A stretch of 64,000 nt of DNA from Blastomussa wellsi (Eukaryota; Cnidaria; Anthozoa; Scleractinia; Plerogyridae): NCBI GenBank assembly GCA_947652115.1, contig OX393569.1, forward strand, positions 14,877,407 to 14,941,406, written 5' to 3'. Each line of letters starts with the position of its first letter. Within the stretch, counting starts at the first letter, position 1. Of this stretch, positions 47,260-58,661 are shown one piece after another. A program made the position numbers and the translations under genes. The notes under the pieces are model-generated. The model had not been told where the DNA came from. It searched no databases and was given only the letters and a program-made list of their open reading frames with translations.

Positions 47260-50200
47260 CATTTCAAGCGCCGGAGGCGGACCCAAGTTCAAAACTCAAA
47301 TAGCAGGTATTACCAGGTGAACAGTGTGTTGATTACATTTCATAATTTTAAAGTCAAAACAAGCTCTCTGCATGCACTAACAAGTGCTTGCTTCTCAACA
47401 GAGTTAGGGTACCTAGATCATAATCCAGGGAAATTTGCCTCGGAGGTTTTGACAGCAGCGAGTCAGTGCTGAATCCGTTTTGGTCAGTTTTGCCTGTACA
47501 TCAAAAATGTTCCAATCTTTCGTGTTCCCATTTCACGCTAAGAAAAGGCGTTATGGTTTACTAATTTAAAAAAATAAGGTGGTAAATTCACAAGAATCAT
47601 GGCTATAAAAACAGAGTGCTTCTTCCATTAGTAACATCCCTGGACAAAACCTAGAAATTACAGAAGTCGTCCTCTAGCTGGTCGCGTGCTGTTCCTGAGG
47701 AAAGACGCGCGTCCGTCATCATCAACAACAACAACAATTTTTATTTAGCACGTTTTAAATTACAAAAACATATTTTTCCAACCTTAATTTCAATGCAGAT
47801 ACCATAATTACGCGCGACTAGAGGAAGAATCTGAAATTCAGACTTCTATTACATGTTTCTCTTTATAACTGAATTTGAAACAAAATCAAAAGGCGATTTT
47901 CCCCGGGCTTTTGCATTCACTCGCTGTTTCTCTCGCGTTAATTCTTTTTTTTTTTTACTTTGGCGTTGAAAATTGAGGGGCTATCACCCCAGTGGTTCCG
48001 TCAGGTTCCTAATACTGGTAAACGACGGACGTTTTTGAAAGGAAATACTTTCCACGATCTGGCTTTCGATAACCGTCGCGAACACTTTATGTCTTTACAG
48101 GACGCACGTAAACGTCTTGAAAAACAAAAACGTTGCAGTGGAAATGGCACGTTTTTTTGCGAACATAAAACTTCATGTTTACGTCCGTAATATTTTTTTC
48201 TTATTACACGACTGAGGTAGCCAGAGGGCTAATAACTAAAATCAACCAATGAATTTGCTCCATTGCCATTCCAGTTATAGCCTCAAGGGTTTACAAGAGC
48301 ACTCAAAGGCTCCTTAGAGCCACCTCGTAGGTGACCAGGACTGAAATAGGCTCCGTGGGAAAGCAGATACTTCCTAGAGTTAACTGTATGGGGACGTCTA
48401 CCCCCAAAAGTGTACCGTTCAGGAATTTCGAGTATTCAAAAAGGAAAACTGTTATTTATGTGTTTAAAATGGCTTTCAAAATACCTTGAACATACTCGCC
48501 AAACGTTCCATTCTGTAGAAGATATACGAATAAACAACGGGATACCTTTTCATTTTCCGAGTGCAGTTACGAATTACGAAAGGACGAAAATGCTGAGGAC
48601 ACTGAACTGAGTTTGCATTTATCCACGGATCATTTGGTAGTACTTCTGTTTTTTTTTCTGCTTAATTAAGGCGTCTGTATACATTTTTTTTCACGCACAT
48701 TTTCAATTGGTCGTTTAGCAGGCTTTCCCATCTCAGATCGATATGAAATTTACCCAGGGTATTGATCCTACACTGTTAGTAATTTGATTACCGAGAAAAC
48801 CAAGAAATCAGTAAAACGTGAATTTTACGCGTATTAGATCTCGAAGTGGAAAACGACATCAGATGGTTCTACTTTCTCTTTTCGCTAATTTTTTTCGCTT
48901 GACGCTCGTCGAAATAAGTAAACGGAGAGGTTGCTCATTGTCGTGTTTACGTGAGTGGGCCAAAATGTGACACTGATGAAATCACCGCACGTGCATCAAG
49001 GAGCCAGGAACTCTCGTTCTGAGAAAGAAAACGGAAGACAGAAACGATAGGCCCTATGCATAAAATAATTCCTGCCAATTTACAATCTTTTGTATGTATT
49101 TGAATTAACCTCACAAACCTCGTTTAAGAGTAAAAATTGTTTTGAATTACGAACTCAATGAGGTTAGTCAGAAGCCTCTAGGGGGTCCCTGCGACTGCGT
49201 TTCGTGCGTTTTGAAGGCAGTATGATATAAAACAGGCAGCCAGAAGCGAACTTAAAAACGTGGATATTACCCAAACTTTTGAACTTCAAAATGGATTTTT
49301 TTGGCACAGACTACTTTACGTATATATTTTACAATGTTAGAGAATTATGTCACTATTTAAAAAGAACAAAAATAGAAATAAAGTTAAAAATCCATATCCA
49401 GTATTCACTGGGTTTGGGGCAGCAAAACATGATGATCAACATTGCTGGTCATCATGATCTTATCGATTTTATCAATTCAGTTTTTTAAAATCGTTGGTCA
49501 AAAAAAGTGGACCTCCGCATTCATATATAAACAGTCTGGACGCCACTGTTTATATATCTTTTGAAATATTGGCCATATCAGTCTAGATAGTAGAATATTG
49601 CATCAATTTGTCATTACTCAGCCGATTCAGTTTGTTAAGGGGTGATTTGTTACAATCCTGTCTCTACAAAAATGGATGGGAAACTTTCAAGAGTATTGAC
49701 TAATGAGGGCCTGCTTACATATGGAAAAGTTTGTCCCTGGTAGAAAAGAAATACATGAAACATTCTCTCATGTGGTGTACAAGAGAGAATGTTTAATGTA
49801 TTTCTTTATAAATAGCAGCGAACCGTTTACACGAGAAAACGCAAAGTTGACGCAGTGAACAGGGCGGATGGTCACTCGCTCTGAAAGTAGTATGACCCTA
49901 GGAGGCAAGCCAACTTTTCTCATGTAAATTACTTTGGTTCGCCTACGGGAGGCAATTCACGGCCTGCGGAAGCTTACGTAATGGTCATATTTTAGGATTT
50001 CAAGGGCAAAATTATATCCTAGATATAAAATTTAACTTATCAAAGGTGAAAATAACGAAAGAATAAAAAGAAGTCAAAGGATGAAATGGACATTTGAATA
50101 TTTTAAAAGGATTATAAATAATTATGTAGGATCAACTTTGACTCGGCCAGAAGGGACAACTTTTTTTCAAAGATGGCTCAGGACCGAAGATAACTCCCTA

Positions 50201-51110
50201 CCAGGAACAACTCTCTTCCATATAAACAAAACGTAATAATATAAAACAATAGCGCGCCAGAAAACGTTGTGGCAGTGGTTTCAAGCGCCTACATGTTAAC
50301 TGCTCGTTTAGCGTATGCGGTAATCATAAAAAAATGATTAATTTAGAACAACAAAAATAGCCTTCGTTAACGAAGCAGGTCTTAAAATTAGCGACTTACC
50401 TTTGAACTAATAGCTGGTACAAAATCTTTTAAATTTCATCAATGAAGTGCCGTTTGGTAAATCTTATTTCACGACAAGCACAAAGCACGAAACTTCTTAC
50501 TAAGGAAATTTCCCATCGTAGAAACCAGATATATTCCACCAAGAAGGGGAAACGTGAATTCGTAAAGATATGGGTGTCTAAATTACGACGAATTTAGCAC
50601 AAATGCGCATGAGGAATCTTCATCTACATTTGCTATGAGTAAACTTGTGTGGTGCTCTCACCGATGAAAAAACACGTATTTTACATATTCATGATCAGAT
50701 GTTACCTGACATATTTACCAAACTCTCAGCCAATATATTTCTCGTTGGTTACCGGGTTACAAAGAGTTTCGTTCAGGAAGTCTGGCTTTAAAGTAGACAA
50801 ATAGCCTTGGCTGAAATTTGTTTTAAAAGAATGCGGACCTATTGTGACAATTTTAGAAAAATATCAGCCTTTTGTTCACGGGGGCGAGGAAAAGTTATTT
50901 TAAGACTTTTCTTTAAATTGATAATTTTTATTTGGACCTAACATCAGTTATAATAAACTTATTTTTTTCGTTCGGACGAAAACGGCTTAGTACTGAGAAC
51001 TTAGTACTTAGAATCAGAAGCCACAAATTCAATCATCCGGTTCTCAGGTTGCCTTAGCAACGGAGGGGATGCTGTTTAATGATTGCTATGAGAGACAGTT
51101 GTCATGAAAG
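47260..51110. other. Intergenic stretch, no gene seen
   Basis: No in-frame exon pairs were found. It contains scattered short ORFs, a SINE- and MITE-poor AT-rich background, a relative of the element at 1-150 near 49080-49170, and a perfect-looking 65-nt hairpin at 49744-49808. Confidence 0.5.
49744..49808. other. Short near-perfect hairpin
   Basis: AAAGAAATACATGAAACATT with TCTCTC forms about 25 pairs with GAGAGAATGTTTAATGTATT and TCTTT, with one mismatch, around a 13-nt loop. The size and shape suit a pre-miRNA or a tiny MITE relic; nothing in the sequence decides between them. Confidence 0.45.
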
Positions 51111-51113
51111 CCT

Positions 51114-51853
51114 TAGGGCCTCCACAGACGAGACGATTAGCTGTCGACAACTATTTTTTATCAACAACTAATTAATGTCATCAACAACCGAAAAACATCG
51201 TCTGTGAGACGAGTTGTCGACAACTAAAGCAGTTTCCCTTTTCAAAAGGGAAACTGCTTTAGTTGTCGACAACTTACAGATGTCGACAATGACATTTTTG
51301 ACCATTTTTCCCGTTTTCTCTCCATTGGTTTAGCTGTCGACAACTATTGCAACTGAGCATGCGTGCTGAACGTTAGTTCCCAAGCTCTCGTTGGCCTGAC
51401 TTAAGACACCGACAACTAACACCCCAGTGTGTGGAATACTTGCATCGGACACAAATAGTTGTCGATAACATTGTGTTGTTCATAACAAATAATTGTCGAC
51501 AATAACAAAATGTTATCGACAACTATTTGTCAGGCCAACGAGAGCTTGGGAACTAACGTTCAGCACGCATGCTCAGTTGCAATAGTTGTCGACCACTAAA
51601 CCAATGATTTCCACACACGGGAGAAAACGGGAAAAACTGTCAAACATGTCGTTGTCGACATCTGTTAGTTGTCGACAACTAAAGAAGTTTCCCTCTTGGA
51701 AAGGGAAACTGCTTAGTTGTCGACCACTTACAATTTTCGCATTCAGTTGTCGACAACTCGTCTCACAGACGATTTTTTTCGGTTGTCGATGACATTTAGT
51801 TGTTGATAAAAAGCAGTTATCGAAAACTCATCTTCTCGTCTGTGGAGGCTCTA
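51114..51853. repeat. 740-bp inverted-repeat element packed with TTGTCGACAA palindromes
   Basis: TA precedes GGGCCTCCACAGACGAG and CTCGTCTGTGGAGGCTC precedes TA. The arms are about 300 nt and contain matching inner blocks: GTTTCCCTTTTCAAAAGGG against CCCTCTTGGAAAGGGAAAC, and CAACTGAGCATGCGTGCTG against CAGCACGCATGCTCAGTTG. At least eleven GTCGAC sites occur, most inside TTGTCGACAAC, plus variants (TTGTCGATAAC, TTATCGACAAC). No ORF resembles a transposase. TA duplication and inverted repeats place it among non-autonomous DNA transposons. Confidence 0.85.
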
Positions 51854-52647
51854 AAAAATCGTCTAACAAGAGATTTATTATCCAACGCGCCAAATTGTTA
51901 TGTCCGTGCGGGCGAATTTCTAACCTGTTCTCTGCAATATTTTGTACTCGTTTTGGGCGAAGCACAGTTGGATAATAATAACAAATAATTGTAATTCCTT
52001 CTTACTGTCGGCCATAATGGCTCGAACGTTTGCAAACAAACTGACGTCACACCTTCGTGTCACCTGGTATTTTGGCCGCGCGATTCAATTTGCCATTTTG
52101 AAGGCAAAAATGTGCAACTTACAGCACTTGTAAAATCGACAATTTTCATCGTAGAATTCTCAAACTCTGGAATTGGGCATTACAAATAGTAAATTTTTCA
52201 ATTATTCAGGAAAAAATTTCGCTTCATAGACACTTTAATCCCATTCAATTCATTTTCTCATTACTTCTTCGGTATAAAATACTGTCGTTTCTTATTTAAG
52301 CTTCACTTCGAATTCTTACCTCATTTCAACTATGAAATTATTAAATGGTTGTAAATAATTAACTACAAGGATAAATTTCTCCAGCATTTAATTTCAATAA
52401 GTAAGCTATTTCATCGAATTTCACGCTTTTTGTCAGCCATTTTGATTGTAACATAAGCGTCTCAGTGGTTAACCGTCAACACTTACGGCCTAACAAATAC
52501 CATGAACCGTCAAATGGCCTAAAATGTTTACTGTCAACCGTCAAAAACAATATTTTTAACCGTCCCCCTGTGAGAACCTCGCGCAGCTATCGTACACTGA
52601 AGAAATCTCATATAGAGCATGCCGTGATGTCAATTAAAAATATCGGC

Positions 52648-52815
52648 AATAGACCAATACCGATATATTAAAATTCTAACATGGCGCCGAGGCTTAGGGG
52701 AATAAAACAATAGAAATTATTTATTCATCCCTAAGCCTCGATGCAAAATCTTTTGTTTTATTCCCCCAAGCTTCGGTGACATGTTAGAATATTAATATAT
52801 CGGAATTGGTCTATT
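52648..52815. repeat. Fold-back MITE
   Basis: AATAGACCAATACCGATATA pairs with TATATCGGAATTGGTCTATT; ATTCTAACATGGCGCCG and GGGGAATAAAACAA also have partners on the right arm. Confidence 0.85.
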
Positions 52816-53180
52816 AATCTTTGGCTTTTAAGGTCCTTAAAATACCTGGAAAAATAGTTTCATGTAGTTGTGGGAAGAAGACTGCGGTCCTCGTTTGCTG
52901 GTTTCCTTTATATCAACATCTGCGCCGAAAAATTCGACGAATGAATGGTTACTAAAAACGCGACCTGCTGCACGCTACTCAGCGCCCGAAGGGTCTTTTT
53001 CAGCGGCCCTGATAGAACAGTTGAGATTCCCTTCAGCTCAACTTCCAGAATTTCTCGTGATTCCATTTAGCACGAAGGGAGACTTGTTATCATAATTCAA
53101 AACAGTTTTCTCCAATCATAACTGAATCTGAACGGATTCTATAAGTAACACACGGGTTAATGCGGGTGCACAAAATACAA

Positions 53181-53480
53181 GAGGAAGACGTGGTGGTCTA
53201 ATGGTTAGTGCGCTGGACTACGAATTGGACGGTCCGGGTTCGAGCCTTATTCAGGGCTCTGCATTGTGTTATTGAGCAAGACACTTTACTCTCGCAGTGC
53301 CTCTCTTCACCCAGGTATATAAATGGGTACCGGCGAACTTACTGCTGGGGGTAACCCTGCGAGAGTCTAGCATCCCATCAAGGGGGGAGTAGAGATACTC
53401 TCTGTCGCTTCATGTTAAGGAAACCGGGCTAAGCTCCGGCCTGATGGGCCACCTTTGTCAAAACACAAGCCCGGAGTGAC
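53181..53480 (+). repeat. tRNA-derived SINE, most complete copy
   Basis: The head has A-box-like TGGTCTAATGGTTAGTGCGC and B-box-like GGTCCGGGTTCGAGCC. The body has CCCAGGTATATAAATGGG, TTACTGCTGGGGGTAACCC, CTAGCATCCCATCAAGGGG, GTAGAGATACTC and GCTCCGGCCTGATGGGCC. Diverged copies lie at 12060, 19366 (minus), 19680, 24495 (minus) and 42867. Confidence 0.8.
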
Positions 53481-53934
53481 ATTCTACTAACGAGGACCAG
53501 CGCTAGCGCCCCTAGTGTTTCTGGGTATTCATTGGTTTTTGCATATCAGTGTAAAGGAAATCTACCAGGTTGTGTTTTTACTCGTGCAGTGTATATCTTT
53601 TCCTCCCTCGTGAGACCTGTTTCAGCTGTTACATGTCTCACATGGCTTTGAGCTTAGAAAATTCCTCTTCAATTCGCTATAGGGTTATTAAAAACAACTC
53701 ATTTCTACATGCCTCAAGAGGAAGGAAATTAAAACGTTTCCCAAATCCTCAAATCTCATTACGATTCAGCGCCAGCAGCAGCCCTCTGCTTCTACCCAAA
53801 CTGCCTTTCGGTCTTCACGCGTAAGCTTGAAACTTTGATCCGACTGTAAGAGTTTATAAAAACATTTTAAATTTTATCCTTGCTGCAGCTAAAACAAATT
53901 TGTTTGTTAAAACTGTCCAAACTTCTTCTATTTT

Positions 53935-54042
53935 TCAACGCAGAACAACGTGAAAAAAACAATACAGGAAGCCGATGCAAGTGAGAAGCACGACTTCCAC
54001 TTTGAGCTGGCGTCCAGTCCTCTTGTGACTCTTTTCCTGCAT
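53935..54042 (-). CDS. Short ORF or terminal exon with one membrane segment
   Basis: The minus strand encodes 35 residues from ATG at 54042, or a terminal exon from 54036 because atgcag is preceded by a long pyrimidine tract. It has a basic start (KSHKRTGRQLK) followed by a strongly hydrophobic EVVLLTCIGFLYCFFHVVL and a stop. This pattern fits a tail-anchored C-terminus or a signal anchor. No partner exon was found with confidence, so the gene is unproven. Confidence 0.25.
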   Translation of the reverse strand: MQEKSHKRTGRQLKVEVVLLTCIGFLYCFFHVVLR

Positions 54043-54164
54043 TAGAAGGAAAATAAAAGAAAGAAGAGGCAAATATATATGTCCAACATAGTAATCATAG
54101 TAATCATAGTACTATGAATTTGTTAAGAAATCGTATTCCAAAAACACAACGTGACCCTCCGCCA

Positions 54165-54445
54165 ATGGACTATTGTTGAACAGAACGTTCTGGAATATCA
54201 GTTTGTTGACGCATTTCAACATGTGTCAGGTTTTTCTGGTTGTTCCTCGTTAGCGTCACTTTGTACCAAAATGGTAGTAGTGACCTTGGACAGCTGGAGG
54301 GATGGATTCCGGGAGATGTATTGTCAGTAAATCGCTGGCTACGCGAATAGAAAACGTTTCTCACTGATAACGCTGCGGAGAATGTCAGTTTGACCCATGT
54401 CAGCACGTGTCGGGTTTTTGGTTGTTCCTCGCTGACGATATTTAG
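54165..54445. repeat. Direct duplication
   Basis: Two related blocks about 180 bases apart: ATTTCAACATGTGTCAGG with TTTTTCTGGTTGTTCCTCG, and CCATGTCAGCACGTGTCGGG with TTTTTGGTTGTTCCTCGC. Confidence 0.55.
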
Positions 54446-54572
54446 TCAGGTTCGAAACTGGCAGATTTAGTTTCATGGTATAGGTTTTCCTTGTCAATAT
54501 TAAATCAGGATAAATCTTTTTAGCTTAAATAAGAGATGAAAATATACTGAACTTCAAAACACGTTACGTAAG

Positions 54573-55092
54573 TTAAGGTGGCTCCAAATTGTTTCCTGCA
54601 TTTCTGAGCACGTTACCTTTGACGGATCAATACTACGAATTTTTTCAGTTGACACATTAATTTTGATATCAAACTGATGCCCAATTACTGGTGAACAAGT
54701 TATGATAATTTTCTTGACATTACAACTTACCATAGCAACAGTATAAAATTCTGAATACACCCTTAATTTTAGCTTTAACTACAAATTACTCAAAAACGAG
54801 CGCCGTGGCTGATATTTGTTATTTATTTAATTTTGATCAGCAAGACAAGATGCACCTTTTAGCAAAGTTTTAAAATAATAAAAATATATGGGTCACCGCG
54901 CTCGTTTTTTGAGTTATTAGCAGTTAAATCTAAAATTAAGGGTGTATTTGGAAGGTCACATTGTTGCTATGGGAACTTTTTGTGTCATAAAAACCATACT
55001 TGCAGCATCAGCTGATAAAGAATGGTTATAATGACCTATCGAAATCAAAGTCTTGAAAAGTGTTGGAAATAAACTGTTGGGAGCCACCTTAA
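54573..55092. repeat. Inverted-repeat DNA element with TTAA duplication
   Basis: TTAA precedes GGTGGCTCC and GGAGCCACC precedes TTAA. Internal arms include AATACACCCTTAATTTTAG against CTAAAATTAAGGGTGTATTT and AACGAGCGCCG against CGCGCTCGTT. There is no transposase. Confidence 0.75.
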
Positions 55093-55099
55093 AGCAATG

Positions 55100-56120
55100 A
55101 CGTCATCCATCAATCCTTTGATGACGTAAACTAGCTAATTTTCAAAGTTAAATTTTAAGAAGCGGAGCATCTTCCCTCGGCCGAATAGAAAATATTTCTA
55201 TTGTAAGTATATAAGCAAATAACACAATAGATTATGGAGGGAGCCGCCAGTTATCGAGTTTATTACAACTGTACAGTTCATTGCTTAATGTTACATAAGT
55301 TACAGTTCATTACATCAAATACAATAAAGTGACATTCGGTGGGCATTCGAAATGTAAGATACAGTTCATTGCAACAGATACAATTCAGTTATAAAAGCAA
55401 AACTAGAAAAGAAAAGCGATAGTAAAAACATTAACTACAGTAATTAAGAGGTACATCTTAAGGAATAAAGAAAAATATGTACAAACTAGCTGTGCAGTAA
55501 AACAAAGAAAAATAGGCTCGAGTAAACTGGTAGGCATCAAGTGGCGTAATATTCACAAGGAGTGGCACGACACCACAATGGAATTATAACAATATAGGCT
55601 AATTAACAACCAAAATAAATACATTATAGAAAACTCACAAGAAAAAGGCAACTAAATAACATAATACCAATAATTAGATATCTACTCTTTTCAACTGAAG
55701 AATATCCAAATTATTGGCAGAACGATTTAATAAAAATAGAGGCTTTGAAATGACGTCATTGCTCTGTCATTATGTATTGTCCAGTTTTTCATTCGTTTCT
55801 TTGTACCATCGGTAGATTATATTTGCATTTACTCAGACTGATATTTGCCAGTGTTAAGCCTCGCACAAGCACATTTCTAGGGAGCAGATTATCCTTTGAC
55901 TTTCAGGTAGTTTTTGATGCTTTGAATTTATTCTATTTTAATTTAAACAATCCGAATCAACTGACCACAAATTCGCATTGCCTAGCACATACTTAAATTC
56001 AAACCACACTGCATTTATTCTAGCACAGTCTAAGTGGCACTTAATTACTTCCTTTACATTGGCAGGCTAAGATTTCTCCATCTCTTTCCAAAAGGAATTC
56101 AAAAAATTGGTTCGCATAGT
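55100..56120. other. Intergenic stretch, no gene seen
   Basis: AT-rich with TACAGTTCATTRC-like motifs repeated around 55260-55390 (irregular array). No exon structure recognised. Confidence 0.4.
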
Positions 56121-56124
56121 TTCT

Positions 56125-56595
56125 ATGGTGTGTGAAAGCCTCGATTGTGCCAATATCTGCGTGGAATCTAACGCAAATCACAGCGAAGATCGCCCAACAA
56201 CCGGTGGCAACGAAATGGCGATGAATGAAAGAGTCAATCAGACAGAAAGAACCGTGTTCATGCTTGGTTTCGCTGGACAGCAACCCGAATCAAAACTGAG
56301 TCCCTCAGATTCGTCGGCGGGAAATATCAAGGCTAAAACGCCAAAAACAAAATCAGTCAGCAAAACCAAAGCCATGCCGCAGTACAATAATGGGCAGAGA
56401 ATGGTTCATCTGATAAATAGACATTTTAATTATTTACAACCAGTTGAAAATGGCATCAGTTATATAGCTCGAAGGGGAGATAACGAATTAATGATGGTCC
56501 TTCGATTCAATATCCAAACTTCTTCTGAAGAATGGTTTTGCCGGGAACATGACAAACTACCATGGCAGAATTTAAAATATTTGAAGCAATGGTAA
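56125..56595 (+). CDS. Putative single-exon ORF, 156 residues
   Basis: Unrecognised. ATG at 56125 (an in-frame upstream extension lacks a further ATG), TAA at 56593-56595. The first third is acidic/polar, followed by a Lys/Ser/Thr-rich linker (KAKTPKTKSVSKTK) and a more structured C-terminal part (RMVHLINRHFNYLQPV, SSEEWFCREHDKLPW). No signal peptide or membrane segment. The length is well above background for this AT-rich DNA, but there is no family match and an antisense ORF overlaps it. Confidence 0.35.
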   Translation: MVCESLDCANICVESNANHSEDRPTTGGNEMAMNERVNQTERTVFMLGFAGQQPESKLSPSDSSAGNIKAKTPKTKSVSKTKAMPQYNNGQRMVHLINRHFNYLQPVENGISYIARRGDNELMMVLRFNIQTSSEEWFCREHDKLPWQNLKYLKQW

Positions 56596-56979
56596 TCCTG
56601 AACAGCACAAGAGATTGTTTCAGACCCTAGATGCGACAAGGGTATCAGGCGAGGGACATCTCACTATTTAACTTTTTGTTTATTGTGTTTGTTAGTTATT
56701 TTAGTATAACAATCGGTACTGCTACGATAGTACAAACGTACCCCCTGAAACGTGTAGTATAATTTGTGTCATTTGCTATCTTAAGTTATTTTATGTTATT
56801 TATTTATTATTTTCCTTATTATAAGATTGCTTGTAAACTAGCTAATAGATTTGTTTGTTCAGTACCCTTGATTAAAGAATATAGTTTAAAATAATTAAAC
56901 TTTAAACTATAATCGCCTCTGGTATTTGACAACTAAATGAATATATCTTTTCAGTTAATAAATGGTGCTATTTATTTCA

Positions 56980-57071
56980 GGCCCCGGTTGTTCAAAGAGT
57001 GGATAACACTATCCACTGGATAAATCACTATCCAGTGGATGGTGCAGTTTGTTTTGCCAACAGTTATCCAC

Positions 57072-57108
<37 letters not shown>

Positions 57109-57497
57109 CTTTGAACAAAATGTCTGAGAAAGATCCTAAAGATATACTGACCAGAGAAAATCAGCAACAGGGAACTTTGGGCAAGAACAGGGCAAGAATG
57201 CGTTCCAGAAGAGATCGCCAGGCGCAAATGGAATTGGATCGGCCACACTTTGCGGAAGCCAACATCTGACACAACCAGGCAGGCCCTGGAGTGGAATCCG
57301 CAAGGCAAAAGGAGGGTGGGAAGACCAGTGAAAACCTGGAGGAGGTCAGTAGAAGAGGAGCTCAAACAAGCCAACATCACCTGGAATGCGGCAAAAAGAA
57401 CAGCCGCAAACAGAGTCCGCTGGCGTAGTACAGTGTCCGCCCTTTGTTCCACGAGGAACCTAATGGTCTAACTACTACCCTTTGAACAACCGGGGCC
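56980..57497. repeat. Fold-back MITE split by a retrotransposon
   Basis: The left end GGCCCCGGTTGTTCAAAG is mirrored by CTTTGAACAACCGGGGCC at 57480-57497. The palindromic interior (GTGGATAACACTATCCACTGG, cut here to its core GGATAACACTATCC, against GGATAGCGTTATCC) is all at the left. The element would be about 150 bp without the insert at 57119-57476. Confidence 0.8.
57119..57476 (+). mobile_element. 5'-truncated non-LTR retrotransposon, 3' coding end
   Basis: One frame (57162-57470) translates to the C-terminal tail typical of LINE reverse transcriptases after the RT domain: NRELWARTGQE, RRKWNWIGHTLRKP, TRQALEWNPQGKRRVGRP, TWRRSVEEELKQ, then TAANRVRWRSTVSALC and a stop. The insert is flanked by a perfect 13-bp direct repeat, ACCCTTTGAACAA, at 57106-57118 and 57477-57489, which is the target-site duplication. 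Only the last hundred or so codons are present, as expected of 5' truncation. The clade is uncertain. Confidence 0.85.
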
Positions 57498-58084
57498 AGA
57501 TGTCCAGCTACTTTTTGCTCTTTTCGAGTGTTCCACTGGTTGTTCTTAAGTCTAAGTTGTCTCGTCTGCCTATTTGAGTGGTATTAAGGATTTTAAGGTT
57601 TATAACAATAGTTCCAACGGTAGTCATGCTTGGAAGTTCTCAATGACCTTGGTTTGTGCCGCCATCAAAATTCCTGTTATAGTCTCATGTTCTTTTAGTT
57701 TTCGTTCTTCTGAGTTTGTCATTAGACATTCGCTCTTTGTGTTGATTTCTCATGTAGATCTGTTAGTATTCGCTTTCTCGAGTTCGTCTCAGTAGTATCC
57801 GATTCATCCAAGGTCACTGAGAGTTCTAACCCAAACATGTCTACGGTTTGTCTATAAAGTTGATGAGCATTCAAGCTCTAGATGTGTGATACTCAGCACT
57901 GTGAATAAAGAGATCCAGTTCCTCAGAAGACTCCTGGTACCGATCCCCTGTGCTATCCAACACAAAGAACGCAATTTGATCACGCGCATCACGCGTACTT
58001 TGGGCCTTGGATCACGTGAAACTCACGCATAGCAGGAGTGTCGTGCAATCTAAATAGAGCGTTGGATGACATTTTCCGGCCAAA

Positions 58085-58320
58085 TTCCGCCTCAAGCGAG
58101 TAGCGAGTGTGATGTTCGTCCGATCTGTTCGTCCTTGGCCTCAAGCGTGTAGCGAGAGCATCGTCAGCTGTTCGTCCTTGACCTCAAGCGTGAAACGAAT
58201 GTCGTTTGTCCGATCTGTTCATCCTTGACCTGACAAGCGTGTAGTGAGAGATGGTTGTACACGTCCTTGACCTCAGGCGTACAGCGAGAGCGTTGTTCGT
58301 CCTTGGAGCGGGAGCGTTGT
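58085..58320. repeat. Minisatellite-like array
   Basis: Imperfect units of about 45-60 bases share GTTCGTCCTTGRCCTCAAG and CGTGTAGCGAGAG-like modules, at least five times. Confidence 0.75.
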
Positions 58321-58569
58321 AAATTTTTAAGGGTTTTACACTTATTAGGATTATCTTTATGTATCATTATTTTTTCGGTTTGCAGCAATTTATTTTTAGC
58401 TCAATGCTTACCCTCTGCACGAATTTTTTCCAGGCAAATATCCCTTTAAAAAAGATATTTAATACTTTGCGCGCGGGCTTAGCTTAGTGTGATTTCATTA
58501 ACCGGTGAAACAATACCTAACAATTAGTGTGTAATAGTCAAAACTAAACAAAAACAAACTAACAATCAC

Positions 58570-58661
58570 GGTGCGATGCTCTACCAACTGAGCTTTGAAG
58601 CCACACATTGACCTTGCTCCCAATGTGTGGCTTCATAGCTCAGTTGGTAGAGCATCGCACC
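58570..58661. repeat. Inverted repeat of a tRNA-like 5' half
   Basis: The arm 58570-58610 is the reverse complement of 58621-58661 with a single mismatch, around the 10-nt spacer ACCTTGCTCC. The right arm is the 5' half of the tRNA-like sequence at 58629-58700 plus eight upstream bases. Confidence 0.9.

Noticed and set aside
51114..51853. Regularly spaced TTGTCGACAA motifs considered as a CRISPR-like array
   Set aside because: The motifs are short, palindromic, unevenly spaced and mirrored between two arms of one inverted repeat in a eukaryotic genome; there are no cas genes.
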